This document shows positions 53,628 through 63,729 of a stretch of DNA of 64,000 nt, one piece after another. Position numbers and translations under genes: made by a program. Within the stretch, counting starts at the first letter, position 1; each line of letters begins with the position of its first letter. The notes under the pieces were generated by a model. The model searched no databases, was not told the DNA's origin, and saw only the letters and a list, made by a program, of their open reading frames with translations. Source of the stretch: Burkholderiales bacterium (GTDB taxonomy: Bacteria > Pseudomonadota > Gammaproteobacteria > Burkholderiales > Burkholderiaceae). Location of the stretch: contig JAMFSK010000131.1 of NCBI GenBank assembly GCA_026225235.1, forward strand, positions 62,001 to 126,000, written 5' to 3'.

Positions 53628-54095
53628 ATGAACATCGGTCAGGCTGCCAAAACCGTCGGTATCAGCGCAAAGATGATCCGCTATTACGAGAGTATTGGCC
53701 TTGTCGCGCCCAGCGCGCGCACGGACAGTGGCTACCGGATTTATCGCGATCCCGACCTTCACCATTTGCGCTTCATTCGCCAGGCACGGCGGCTGGGCTT
53801 TGCGGTCGAGGACGTCCGCCGGCTACTCGCGCTCTGGCAGGACCGGGGGCGCGCGAGCGCCGAGGTCAAGGCGATTGCCCTCGGGCATGTCGAAGACCTG
53901 AACCGCCGGATCGCCGAGATGGAGTCGATGCGGGATGCCCTGGCGCACCTCGCGTCGCACTGCCATGGTGACGATCGCCCCGACTGCCCGATCCTCGAGC
54001 GGCTCGCGGCGGGCGAGGCGCCGGCCTGCTGTGATGAGGACGGCGGGGCGGCAAAAGCGAGCACGCCAAATCCCCGTCTGAACGGTCGAACATAA
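53628..54095 (+). CDS. cueR: MerR-family copper regulator CueR
   Basis: A 155-residue Cu(I)-responsive activator. The N-terminal MerR helix-turn-helix (MNIGQAAKTVGISAKMIRYYESIGL) and the long dimer helix are intact. The metal loop is C112-HGDDRPD-C120, the same positions and spacing as in E. coli CueR, which supports monovalent metal sensing. A Ser at the start of the dimer helix region (residue 78) is also consistent. GGGGAGAG precedes the ATG. It is cotranscribed behind copA, giving positive feedback on its own promoter, and has an extra hydrophilic C-terminal tail of ~20 residues. Confidence 0.93.
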   Translation: MNIGQAAKTVGISAKMIRYYESIGLVAPSARTDSGYRIYRDPDLHHLRFIRQARRLGFAVEDVRRLLALWQDRGRASAEVKAIALGHVEDLNRRIAEMESMRDALAHLASHCHGDDRPDCPILERLAAGEAPACCDEDGGAAKASTPNPRLNGRT

Positions 54096-54179
54096 ACATT
54101 CCAATCGGCTATGCATGACATTCTGCGAATTCATCATGCACTGCACAAATCTCTCTATACTTCGGTTTGACAGGTCGTA

Positions 54180-54205
54180 AGGGAAATCCCTTAGGGATTT
54201 ACCCA
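54180..54205 (+). promoter_or_regulatory. dyad leader motif shared by the two DUF3563 genes (copy 2)
   Basis: AGGGAAATCCCTTAGG begins this 26-bp stretch, which matches 25523-25548 in 19 positions. AAATCCC (54184-54190) and GGGATTT (54194-54200) form a perfect 7-bp dyad around TTA, extended by GGG/CCC with one bulged A. A -10-like TATACT lies at 54156-54161 and a TTGACA at 54167-54172. It ends 34 bp before the DUF3563 ATG. Confidence 0.5.
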
Positions 54206-54238
54206 AGCACCTTGCAGCACGCCAACCGGAGAAAGACC

Positions 54239-54388
54239 ATGTTTGCACCGTTCCTCGTCTTGCTGAATGCCTGGTTCGAAAAAGCCGAACGCAAGCGCCG
54301 TGAAGCGCTGCTCGCGTCGTCCCAGGACATCTACGAACTCGAAGATCGTATTCGCACCTACGACAAGAACGGCTGGAATTCGCGCTAA
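54239..54388 (+). CDS. DUF3563 family small protein (copy 2)
   Basis: A 49-residue protein, MFAPFLVLLNAWFEKAERKR then REALLASSQDIYELEDRIRTYDKNGWNSR, with the DUF3563 helix core and its typical 'D..LE.R.R..D' spacing. It differs from copy 1 in having a more hydrophobic N-terminal third. Function unknown. CCGGAGAAAGACC precedes the ATG. It lies 143 bp after cueR but has its own promoter-like region and the shared dyad leader, and a long hairpin follows the stop. Confidence 0.85.
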   Translation: MFAPFLVLLNAWFEKAERKRREALLASSQDIYELEDRIRTYDKNGWNSR

Positions 54389-54414
54389 GCGGATTGCCGT
54401 TGCTTTGAGAGGAA

Positions 54415-54447
54415 CCCAGAAAGCCGACGCTCGTCGGGATTTCTGGG
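54415..54447 (+). terminator. long hairpin after DUF3563 copy 2
   Basis: CCCAGAAA (54415-54422) pairs with TTTCTGGG (54440-54447) and, inside, CCGAC (54424-54428) with GTCGG (54433-54437), giving a 13-bp stem with small bulges and a GCTC loop, 27 bp after the stop. No U tract follows (CCGCAC), so it may protect the mRNA 3' end or need Rho. Confidence 0.55.
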
Positions 54448-54521
54448 CCGCACTACCCACGTGATGAATCTTGCCCATGTCGTAGGGGCGGCTTCATCTG
54501 CGTGTGAGTCATCCCGGCTCG

Positions 54522-55010
54522 TCAGATGTTATGCCGTTGTCGGCGCTCACTGAACCATCGTTCAAGCACCTGCTTGGGTGCCGGATCGCGTTTGCCCAGT
54601 GGCCGCTTCTGCGGGGCCGCACTGATCTCGAACATCACGCCGTTCGGATCCACAAAATACGCATGCCGTCCGTCAATATGTCGTTCGATCGCATATTCGA
54701 CGCGGTATCGCTCCAGTTTCTCGATCCACTGATCAAATTCCGCCTCGCTTGTCACGCGTAGTCCGATATGACGAATATCGCGCGGCAGACTGTCTGGTTG
54801 CGCACGCTCGATTCCATCGAATTCAAAAAAAGAGAGCGTGACGCCATTTTCAAATGAATAAGAGAAAAACAGATACGGTCGTCGCCATTGCGCATTGATT
54901 CCGCTTTGTGCGTGCGACAAAGGCATTTCCATCACTTCGGTATAGAAGCGATGGGTTGCTTCAGCGTTAAAGCTCGGGAAGGACAGGCGATCGACGATGG
55001 TGTTTAGCAT
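54522..55010 (-). CDS. VOC (glyoxalase/bleomycin-resistance) family protein
   Basis: A 162-residue protein with two beta-alpha-beta-beta-beta halves of the vicinal oxygen chelate fold: VDRLSFPSFNAEATHRFYTEVM, TLSFFEFDG (possible metal Glu), IRHIGLRVTSEAEFDQWIEKL (His) and YFVDPNGVMFEIS (Glu). These residues would bind a divalent metal as in glyoxalases or ring-cleavage dioxygenases. Substrate unknown. No obvious ribosome site is seen before ATG 55010. It is isolated between DUF3563 and the TetR-type regulator. Confidence 0.8.
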   Translation of the reverse strand: MLNTIVDRLSFPSFNAEATHRFYTEVMEMPLSHAQSGINAQWRRPYLFFSYSFENGVTLSFFEFDGIERAQPDSLPRDIRHIGLRVTSEAEFDQWIEKLERYRVEYAIERHIDGRHAYFVDPNGVMFEISAAPQKRPLGKRDPAPKQVLERWFSERRQRHNI

Positions 55011-55152
55011 GGGGGTAGTGTGAACCGTGATTCCGCACGCAGCATGCGTCTCGCGCGCGGCTTCATGCCTGCGTGCGAGGGCCAGGGGCGATACCCTTGC
55101 GTGATGCCCCGGGGGCGCTTCAATAGCCGCTTGATTTCGCTTCTTGTCGCGC

Positions 55153-55178
55153 TTAGCTGCGTTTTACCGCAGCGCTAA
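55153..55178 (-). terminator. hairpin downstream of the RutR-like gene
   Basis: TTAGC (55153-55157) with GCTAA (55174-55178) and TGCG (55158-55161) with CGCA (55168-55171) form a 9-bp stem with a two-base bulge and a 6-base loop, 16 bp beyond the regulator stop. The run after the stem is GC-rich, so it is a weak terminator candidate. Confidence 0.4.
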
Positions 55179-55193
55179 CGCGCCCTCCGGCAA

Positions 55194-55895
55194 TCAGTCG
55201 CGCGGTGGCGTGCGCGCTCCGCAGGCCCGAATGATCATATCGACAACTTGCTCAGTCGTTTCGGCAAAAGCCTGCTGGCTGAGTTTGCGCGGTCCGGCGA
55301 GCGCCTTGATCTGCGCTTCGAAATCGGCGTAATGCTGAGTGGTGGCCCAGATCATAAAGAGCAGGGCCTGCGGATCGACAGGCGCAAGCAGACCCTGTGT
55401 AATCCAGCCATTAATCACCACGATCCGCGTATCCATCCACGGTTTGACCCGCTCGACCAGAATGTCGCGCATATGCGTCGCGCCGTGGGTAATTTCATTG
55501 GCCCAGACTTTTGAACCCAACGGGCGCCGGCGCGACAGCGCCATCTTGGTTCGCACATAGCCGCCAATCGCAGCAACCGGATCGGCGCTCGCGTCAAAAG
55601 TATTGGCGGCCTTGTGCCAGTCTTCAAACAAGTCTTCAAGCACGCGGCGATACAGCGTGAGCTTGGTCGGAAAATAATAATGAAGATTGGCCTTCGGCAG
55701 TCCGGCCCGCTCGGCGATCATCGCGGTGCTGGCGCCGTCGAATCCCTTTTCGGCAAACACCGATTCGGCACTCGCCAGCAAGTGTGCCTCGTTGCTTTCC
55801 CTGATTTGCGCTTTACGGCGACGTAGTGGGCGCACCTCTGCTTTGTCGTTCGCTTCGGCTGCCGGCAAGACCGTCTGGAGTTCTTCGTCGCGCAT
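55194..55895 (-). CDS. TetR-family regulator, RutR-like
   Basis: A ~233-residue TetR protein. The HTH is ASTAMIAERAGLPKANLHYYFPTK (about residues 52-75), and the C-terminal domain (GGYVRTKMALSRRRPLGSKVWANEITHGA, then GLLAPVDPQALLFMIWATTQHYADFE) matches RutR, the uracil-sensing regulator. It is divergent from the pyrimidine degradation operon and an 18-bp inverted repeat lies in between, so it very probably represses that operon until uracil, thymine or a product binds. ATG 55895 is used; 55943 is an alternative. Neither start has a good ribosome site. Confidence 0.85.
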   Translation of the reverse strand: MRDEELQTVLPAAEANDKAEVRPLRRRKAQIRESNEAHLLASAESVFAEKGFDGASTAMIAERAGLPKANLHYYFPTKLTLYRRVLEDLFEDWHKAANTFDASADPVAAIGGYVRTKMALSRRRPLGSKVWANEITHGATHMRDILVERVKPWMDTRIVVINGWITQGLLAPVDPQALLFMIWATTQHYADFEAQIKALAGPRKLSQQAFAETTEQVVDMIIRACGARTPPRD

Positions 55896-56335
55896 GGAAT
55901 GTGAGGCTCGTGACAGGGCTCGGTTGCCGCTTGGACGTCGCATGGTGTGCCACGCGCGCCTTACACTGCAGCGACCGCTTCAGACTCATTGTAGACGCTT
56001 GTTCCGATACGTTCCGTGCTCCGCTGCTTTTGCCCGGCACCGCGCAGGACGCCTCGGGGTATACGAGAAAAGGGCTCGTCATTGGCATGGTTTTCGCGTT
56101 AAGAAACATGAATGGTAAATGCATTATGACTTTGAAATGGCTCGAAAAATCAGCTACAACCTGTCCAAGCGGACAGGATTGACGAGACCCCACGAAGCCG
56201 CTGCACGAATGCCGCTCGATCAGGCGCCCGGGATTTGCACCGCCCCCGTGCGCCGCGCCCGTCGCGAGGGCGGCATGACCAAGACACACGCCATTCCGGT
56301 GCTGCGGGCTTGGCATTACTCACCAGGAGAAGTGG
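55896..56335. other. 440-bp divergent regulatory region
   Basis: No gene is called here. It contains the promoters of the RutR-like gene and of the pyrimidine operon. The operon promoter and operator are listed separately (56132-56177). The rest (56180-56320) would be a long untranslated leader with several short frames that lack ribosome sites; AGGAG just before ATG 56336 serves the first operon gene. Confidence 0.5.
56132..56177 (+). promoter_or_regulatory. promoter and operator of the pyrimidine degradation operon
   Basis: TTGAAA (-35, 56132-56137) and TACAAC (-10, 56155-56160) are 17 bp apart. Immediately downstream, CCTGTCC (56160-56166) and GGACAGG (56171-56177) form a perfect 7-bp inverted repeat with spacer AAGC, overlapping the last -10 base. 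A repressor bound here would block RNA polymerase; the adjacent RutR-like protein is the obvious candidate. Confidence 0.7.
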
Positions 56336-57598
56336 ATGAACACTGTCAGCGAAACCGAGTTGACGACGTCGATCCGGGTCAACGGAAGTCGTCTCTGGAA
56401 CAGCCTGATGGAGATGGCGAAAATCGGAGCGACGCCTAAAGGCGGTGTCTGCCGTCTCGCCCTGACCGATCTCGACAAGGAAGGGCGTGACCTGATCGTG
56501 AGCTGGGCGCGTGAGGCCGGATGCACCGTCAGCATCGACCAAATGGGCAACGTCTTCATGCGTCGCAAGGGTCGTAACGATGCCTTGCCGCCGGTCGTTA
56601 CCGGCTCCCATGCGGATTCACAGCCGACCGGTGGCCGCTTTGACGGAATCTATGGTGTGCTGGGCGGGCTCGAGGTGATTCGCACACTGAATGATCTCGG
56701 CATCGAAACGGAGCACCCGATCGAAACGGTGATCTGGACCAATGAAGAGGGCTCGCGTTTCGCGCCCGCGATGGTGGCCTCGGGCGTGTTTGCCGGGGTC
56801 TTCACGCTCGAGTACGGGCTCTCGCGCAAGGATGTCGACGGCAAAACCATGGGCGAGGAGCTGGCGCGCATCGGCTATGCGGGCGATCTGCCGGTCGGTG
56901 GCCGTGCCATCCATGCAGCGTTCGAGTTGCATATCGAGCAGGGGCCGATTCTCGAAGTCGAGCAAAAGACCATCGGCGTCGTGACTGACGCACAAGGCCA
57001 GCGCTGGTATGAAATCGTGCTCACCGGACAGGAGTCGCATGCCGGCCCTACGCCGATGACCCGTCGCCGCGATGCGCTGCTGGGGGCTTCGCGCATTGTT
57101 GACCTGGTGAACCGTATCGGTCTCGCGCACGCTCCTTATGCATGTGCGACGGTCGGCATGATGCAGGTCTACCCGAACTCGCGCAATGTGATCCCGGGGC
57201 GGGTGTTCTTTACGGTCGACTTCCGACATCCGGATGACGCTGTGCTCAAGCAAATGGACGCGGAGCTCCGCGAGGGCGCCGCGAAGATCGTCGCCGACGC
57301 CAAGCTCGAGATGGCCATCGAACAGATCTTCTATTACGCACCGGTCGCATTCGACGCCGCATGTGTGAGGTCGGTGCGCGCGGCTGCGCAACGCTTTGGG
57401 TATTCGCATCGCGACATGGTCTCCGGCGCGGGCCACGACGCCTGCTATCTGTCGCAGGTGGCGCCCACGTCGATGGTGTTCGTACCGTGCGTCGACGGCA
57501 TTAGCCACAACGAAGTCGAAGACGCGACGCCAGAATGGATCGAGGCGGGTGCGAATGTGTTGCTGCACGCGATCGTAGAACGGGCATCGGAGGCCTGA
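56336..57598 (+). CDS. Zn-dependent hydrolase, probable beta-ureidopropionase (N-carbamoyl-beta-alanine amidohydrolase)
   Basis: A 420-residue M20/M28-type amidohydrolase of the HyuC/PydC/allantoate amidohydrolase group. Metal ligands are visible: H92 and D103 (TGSHADSQPTGGRFDGIYG), E137/E138 (WTNEEGSRF), His in ELHIEQGP and His in ISHNEVED. Within this operon it should hydrolyse N-carbamoyl-beta-alanine (or its 2-methyl analogue) to the beta-amino acid, CO2 and ammonia, the last step of the pathway. AGGAG lies six bases before the ATG. It is the first operon gene, 77 bp before preT. Confidence 0.9.
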   Translation: MNTVSETELTTSIRVNGSRLWNSLMEMAKIGATPKGGVCRLALTDLDKEGRDLIVSWAREAGCTVSIDQMGNVFMRRKGRNDALPPVVTGSHADSQPTGGRFDGIYGVLGGLEVIRTLNDLGIETEHPIETVIWTNEEGSRFAPAMVASGVFAGVFTLEYGLSRKDVDGKTMGEELARIGYAGDLPVGGRAIHAAFELHIEQGPILEVEQKTIGVVTDAQGQRWYEIVLTGQESHAGPTPMTRRRDALLGASRIVDLVNRIGLAHAPYACATVGMMQVYPNSRNVIPGRVFFTVDFRHPDDAVLKQMDAELREGAAKIVADAKLEMAIEQIFYYAPVAFDAACVRSVRAAAQRFGYSHRDMVSGAGHDACYLSQVAPTSMVFVPCVDGISHNEVEDATPEWIEAGANVLLHAIVERASEA

Positions 57599-57675
57599 GC
57601 AACAAGCAGCAATCACGACAATTGACGCGGACCCGAACCGCGCGAAGCAGTGTCCTTCACCCACAAAGGAAGACT

Positions 57676-59037
57676 ATGCGATTCAAGGAAACCGGCGACG
57701 TCGCCGCCGGCCGTCTGTCGGCCGAGCAGCTTAACCAACAGTTCGCCGATGTCGCGCCACCGCTCTCGCGCGATCAAGCGCTGGTCGCGGCCAACCGCTG
57801 CTATTTCTGTTACGACGCACCGTGCATCACAGCATGCCCGACCGGCATCGATATTCCCGCCTTTATCCGCAAGATCCAGACAGACAACCTCAAAGGGGCG
57901 GCCACCGAAATTCTCGCGGCCAATCCGTTAGGGGGCATGTGTGCGCGTGTCTGTCCGACGGAGATCCTCTGCGAGGGATCGTGCGTGCGCAATGCGCAGG
58001 AAAGCCAGCCCGTGCAGATTGGTGCGCTTCAGCGTCATGCGACGGACTGGGTCTATGAGAACGATGTCGCGCTGTTCAAGCGCGCTTCGGAAACCGGTCG
58101 GCATATTGCCGTGGTCGGTGCCGGCCCCGCCGGACTCGCCTGTGCACACAAGCTTGCGCTCGCGGGTCATCGCGTAACGATCTACGATGCGCGCGGCAAG
58201 GGCGGGGGCCTCAACGAATACGGTATTGCGGCCTACAAGACGGTCGAACAGTTCGCGCAACGTGAGATCGACTGGCTCCTGTCGGTCGGCGGCATTGATT
58301 TGAAATGCGGCGTCGCGCTTGGCGTTGATATCTCGCTCGCACAGCTTCGCGAAGACTATGACGCGGTGTTCCTGTCGATGGGTCTTGCCGGCGTCAACGC
58401 GCTCGGCGTTGAAGGCGACACCCTCGAAGGCGTGCATTCGGCGGTTGATTTCATCGAAGTCCTGCGGCAAACCCAGGACTTGTCGAAGTTGCCGGTCGGA
58501 CGTCGCGTCGTGGTGATCGGCGGGGGCAATACGGCGGTCGATGTGGCCGTCCAGTCTCGCAAGTTGGGCGCGCAATGGGTGACGATGGTCTATCGCCGTG
58601 GTGTCGACTCGATGAGTGCGACCTGGGCCGAGCGCGAGTTCGCACAAAAGAGCGGCGTGACACTGATCGAGCATGCGCGGCCGGTGCGCATTCTCGCGCT
58701 TGATGGGGTCGTCACGGGTGTCGAGTTCGAACAGACCGTTATCGATGAGGGACGCCTCAAAGGGACCGGCGATGTGTTCACGGTGCCGACGGATATGGTC
58801 TTCAAGGCGATCGGGCAGACCCTCGTGTCGTTTGGTCCGGGCTTCGAGTTGCTGGCGACCGTGGGCGGCAAGATCGAGGTCGATGCGCATGGCGCGACGT
58901 CGTTGGCCGGCGTGTGGGCAGGCGGAGATTGCGCACAGACCGGGACCGACCTGACCGTGCAGGCCGTCGAGGACGGCAAGCGCGCGGCGCAGTCGATCGA
59001 CCGTGCGTTGGCTGCTGCGTTGTCGAAGGCTGCCTGA
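57676..59037 (+). CDS. preT: NAD(P)-dependent dihydropyrimidine dehydrogenase subunit PreT
   Basis: A 453-residue FAD/Fe-S oxidoreductase. N-terminal cysteines C42, C45, C50, C54 and C89, C93, C99, C103 are laid out as in PreT and glutamate synthase small subunits for two 4Fe-4S clusters; FAD and NAD(P) Rossmann motifs follow (VVGAGPAGLACAHKLALAGH and VVIGGGNTAVDVA). It passes electrons from NAD(P)H to PreA, which reduces uracil or thymine. AAAGGAAGA precedes ATG 57676; the frame is open upstream but non-coding. Downstream preA is 160 bp away with a small hairpin between. Confidence 0.92.
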   Translation: MRFKETGDVAAGRLSAEQLNQQFADVAPPLSRDQALVAANRCYFCYDAPCITACPTGIDIPAFIRKIQTDNLKGAATEILAANPLGGMCARVCPTEILCEGSCVRNAQESQPVQIGALQRHATDWVYENDVALFKRASETGRHIAVVGAGPAGLACAHKLALAGHRVTIYDARGKGGGLNEYGIAAYKTVEQFAQREIDWLLSVGGIDLKCGVALGVDISLAQLREDYDAVFLSMGLAGVNALGVEGDTLEGVHSAVDFIEVLRQTQDLSKLPVGRRVVVIGGGNTAVDVAVQSRKLGAQWVTMVYRRGVDSMSATWAEREFAQKSGVTLIEHARPVRILALDGVVTGVEFEQTVIDEGRLKGTGDVFTVPTDMVFKAIGQTLVSFGPGFELLATVGGKIEVDAHGATSLAGVWAGGDCAQTGTDLTVQAVEDGKRAAQSIDRALAAALSKAA

Positions 59038-59070
59038 GCGGTCGGTAGCGTTGAGTGAAGCACCTTGAGC

Positions 59071-59093
59071 GCCGGGCTGCACGATGGCCCGGC
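59071..59093 (+). promoter_or_regulatory. hairpin between preT and preA
   Basis: GCCGGGC (59071-59077) pairs with GCCCGGC (59087-59093) around a 9-base loop inside the operon. Without a U tract it is more likely an mRNA processing or stability element than a terminator. Confidence 0.4.
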
Positions 59094-59197
59094 TCGATAA
59101 CGATTCATGCTGTCGCGGCTGATGCAATGGGTGACGCCAATGAGTGACGCTTCAGGGCTTGATTCAGTCACACGCGAACAGCAGTTAAGGAATGGCT

Positions 59198-60484
59198 ATG
59201 GCAGACCTCACTTGCAAGATTGCCGGCATTACTTCGCCGAACCCGTTCTGGCTCGCCTCCGCGCCGCCGACCGACAAGGCGTATAACGTCAACCGCGCCT
59301 TCGAGGCGGGCTGGGGTGGCGTTGTCTGGAAGACCCTGGGCCTCGACCCACACGTGGTGAATGTGAGTTCGCGCTATGGCGCGACGCAATGGAACGGCCA
59401 GCGCATGGCGGGCTTCAACAACATCGAACTGATCACCGACCGGCCGCTCGCGATCAACCTCGAAGAGATCCGTCAGATCAAGCGCGACTGGCCCGACCGC
59501 GCGATGATCGTGTCGCTGATGGTGCCCTGCACCGAAAACGACTGGAAGCAGATTCTGCCGATGGTCGAAGACACGGGCGCCGACGCGGTCGAACTGAATT
59601 TCGGTTGTCCGCACGGGATGTCCGAGCGCGGCATGGGTTCGGCGGTCGGCCAGGTGCCCGAGTACATCGAGATGGTCACACGCTGGGTTAAGGAAGCGAG
59701 CCGGCTGCCGTGTCTGGTCAAGCTCACCCCCAACATCACCGACATCCGCCTGGGGTCGCGCGCGGCATTTCGCGGGGGAGCCGACGGCGTATCGCTGATC
59801 AATACGATCAACTCGATCTGCACGGTCGACCTCGACCTGATGGCACCGACGCCGGTCGTCGACGGCAAAGGCGCGCACGGCGGCTACTGCGGGCCCGCCG
59901 TCAAGCCGATCGCTCTCCATATGGTCGCCGAGATTGCGCGCGACGTGCAGACGCCCGGCTTGCCGATCTCCGGTATCGGCGGCATTGGATCATGGCGCGA
60001 TGCCGCAGAATTTATCGCGCTGGGCTCCGGCAGCGTACAGGTGTGTACCGCTGCGATGCACTACGGTTTTCGCATCGTCGAGGACATGGCCGACGGCCTG
60101 TCGAACTGGATGGACTCGAAGGGCTATGCCACGCTTGACGACTTCAAGGGTCGTGCCGTAGCGAACACCACCGATTGGCAATATCTGAATCTTAAGTACG
60201 ATATCAAGGCACGCATCGACCAGGACCGCTGCATCCAGTGTGGCCTCTGTCATATCGCGTGTGAGGACACCTCGCACCAAGCGATCACCGCGTCCAAGGA
60301 CGGCAAGCGGCATTTCGAGGTGATCGACGCCGACTGCGTAGGGTGCAATCTGTGCATGCACGTTTGCCCGGTCGACGAGTGCATCACGATGGAACGCGTC
60401 GATGAAGGCGGGTATAGCAACTGGACCGTCCATCCGAACAACCCGGCACGGGTGACGGAGCCGGTCGACGTGAACGCGGCATGA
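59198..60484 (+). CDS. preA: dihydropyrimidine dehydrogenase catalytic subunit PreA
   Basis: A 428-residue protein: an FMN-binding TIM barrel (LTCKIAGITSPNPFWLASAPPTDK at the start, NFGCPHGMSERGMGSAVGQ, substrate loop VSLINTINSI) and a C-terminal ferredoxin-like part with two 4Fe-4S motifs, CIQCGLCHIACE near residue 345 and CVGCNLCMHVCP near 383. It reduces uracil/thymine to the 5,6-dihydro form with electrons from PreT. ATG 59198 is preferred to 59192 because AAGG lies seven bases before it. The transporter gene follows after 179 bp. Confidence 0.93.
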   Translation: MADLTCKIAGITSPNPFWLASAPPTDKAYNVNRAFEAGWGGVVWKTLGLDPHVVNVSSRYGATQWNGQRMAGFNNIELITDRPLAINLEEIRQIKRDWPDRAMIVSLMVPCTENDWKQILPMVEDTGADAVELNFGCPHGMSERGMGSAVGQVPEYIEMVTRWVKEASRLPCLVKLTPNITDIRLGSRAAFRGGADGVSLINTINSICTVDLDLMAPTPVVDGKGAHGGYCGPAVKPIALHMVAEIARDVQTPGLPISGIGGIGSWRDAAEFIALGSGSVQVCTAAMHYGFRIVEDMADGLSNWMDSKGYATLDDFKGRAVANTTDWQYLNLKYDIKARIDQDRCIQCGLCHIACEDTSHQAITASKDGKRHFEVIDADCVGCNLCMHVCPVDECITMERVDEGGYSNWTVHPNNPARVTEPVDVNAA

Positions 60485-60663
60485 AGGTCGCATGAAGGCG
60501 GGATGCAGGTGGCATGCAGACGGCGTAGCAGTGCGCCAGTGAACGATGCGACAGGTCTCGGCGTAAGCGGTTTCGATGCGCGACCGGGCTATCGCAGGCA
60601 AAGGGCAAGACCGTACGAAAAGCAAAAACAAATGTCCTCACCAACACTTGACGGAGCACACTC

Positions 60664-62163
60664 ATGACTCAATACGATGGGCAGTCGGCCGGCCTGGCGA
60701 CGACCAGTGAGCTGTACAACGATGACCTGGCGCCGACCGGCCCGGCACAACGCACCTGGCGCTGGTATCACTTCGCTGCGCTGTGGGTGGGGATGGTGAT
60801 GTGCATTCCTTCCTACATGCTTGCCGCAGGGCTGACCGAGCAGGGCATGTCGCCGTGGCAGGCCGTGGGCACCGTGTTGTTGGGCAATGCCATTGTGCTG
60901 ATCCCGATGCTGCTGATCGGGCATGCCGGCGCGAAGCACGGCATTCCCTATGCCGTGCTCGTGCGCAGTTCGTTCGGCACGCAGGGCGCCAAGCTGCCCG
61001 CCCTGATGCGGGCGATCGTCGCTTGCGGCTGGTACGGTATTCAGACCTGGCTCGGTGGCAGTGCGATCTACGTGCTTGCCAACATCCTGTTTGGCAACGT
61101 GCTGCAAGGGTCGCCGCTGCCCGTGATCGGCATCTCGCTTGGGCAGGCCGTCTGCTTCATGATCTTCTGGGCGATCCAGCTCTACTTCATCGTGCATGGC
61201 ACCGACTCGATCCGCCGGCTGGAAAGCTGGTCGGCACCGGTCAAAGTCATCATGTGCGTCGCGCTGGTCTGGTGGGCCTGTGCACAGGCGGGCGGTATCG
61301 GCACGATGCTCTCGATGCCTTCACAGTTCGCCGAGGGCGGCAAGAAGGCGGGTCTGTTCTGGCTGACCTTCTGGCCGAGCCTGACCGCGATGGTCGGCTT
61401 CTGGGCGACGCTCGCCCTGAACATTCCCGACTTCACGCGCTTCGCCAAAACACAGCGTGACCAGATCGTCGGGCAGTCCATCGGCCTGCCGATTCCGATG
61501 GCGCTCTTGTCGGTCGTCTCGGTGATCGTGACGTCAGCCACGGTCGTGATCTACGGCAAGGCCATCTGGGATCCGGTCGACCTGACGAGCCGCATGACGG
61601 GCGCGGGCGTGGGTATCGCACTCGTGATCCTCACCCTCGACACCATGTGCTGCAATCTCGCGGCGAACCTGGTTGGCCCCGCTTACGATTTCTCGAGCCT
61701 CTGGCCGAAGGGCATCTCCTATAAGGCAGGTGGCCTGATCACCGCTTTTATCGCCATCATCATGATGCCGTGGAAGATCCTGGCCTCCACGCAGGGGTAT
61801 ATCTTTACCTGGCTGGTCGGCTATTCAGCCTTGCTTGGTCCGATCGCCGGGATCATGGTGGTTGACTACTTTTTCATTCGCAAGACTGAGCTTAGCCATC
61901 GCGAGCTGTTCGACGAGAACGGGATCTATTCCTATGAAAAGGGCTGGAATCTGGCGGCCGTTATCGCGCTAGTACTCGGGGTGCTGCCGAATGTCCCCGG
62001 CTTCCTGAACACGGCATTCCCCGATTCCTTCCCGGGTGTCGGCGATCTGTTCAAGGGGATCTACACATATGCCTGGTTTGTCGGCCTGTTTATTGCAGCC
62101 GTGGTCTACGGCGTGTTGATGAAGATGCGCAAGAGCCCGAGTCCGAGCGTGGCGAATGCGTGA
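60664..62163 (+). CDS. NCS1 family nucleobase/allantoin permease
   Basis: A 499-residue, 12-helix permease of the NCS1 family (CodB, PucI, Mhp1). Conserved stretches include WRWYHFAALWVGMVMCIPSYMLAAGL (helix 1), GIQTWLGGSAIYVL (helix 3) and the C-terminal YFFIRK. NCS1 members carry uracil, cytosine, allantoin or hydantoins with Na+ or H+. Position in the pyrimidine operon suggests uracil/thymine or dihydropyrimidine uptake. The ATG at 60664 has GGAG about 11 bases upstream. It precedes dihydropyrimidinase by 70 bp. Confidence 0.92.
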   Translation: MTQYDGQSAGLATTSELYNDDLAPTGPAQRTWRWYHFAALWVGMVMCIPSYMLAAGLTEQGMSPWQAVGTVLLGNAIVLIPMLLIGHAGAKHGIPYAVLVRSSFGTQGAKLPALMRAIVACGWYGIQTWLGGSAIYVLANILFGNVLQGSPLPVIGISLGQAVCFMIFWAIQLYFIVHGTDSIRRLESWSAPVKVIMCVALVWWACAQAGGIGTMLSMPSQFAEGGKKAGLFWLTFWPSLTAMVGFWATLALNIPDFTRFAKTQRDQIVGQSIGLPIPMALLSVVSVIVTSATVVIYGKAIWDPVDLTSRMTGAGVGIALVILTLDTMCCNLAANLVGPAYDFSSLWPKGISYKAGGLITAFIAIIMMPWKILASTQGYIFTWLVGYSALLGPIAGIMVVDYFFIRKTELSHRELFDENGIYSYEKGWNLAAVIALVLGVLPNVPGFLNTAFPDSFPGVGDLFKGIYTYAWFVGLFIAAVVYGVLMKMRKSPSPSVANA

Positions 62164-62176
62164 GTTGAAGGACTGA

Positions 62177-63700
<1,524 letters not shown>

Positions 63701-63729
63701 TCAACAAGACTGGCTTCGGGGCAGCAGAT

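Noticed and set aside
56119-56439. Frame crossing the pyrimidine operon promoter
   Set aside because: Runs through the operator and into the ureidopropionase gene out of frame; no ribosome site.
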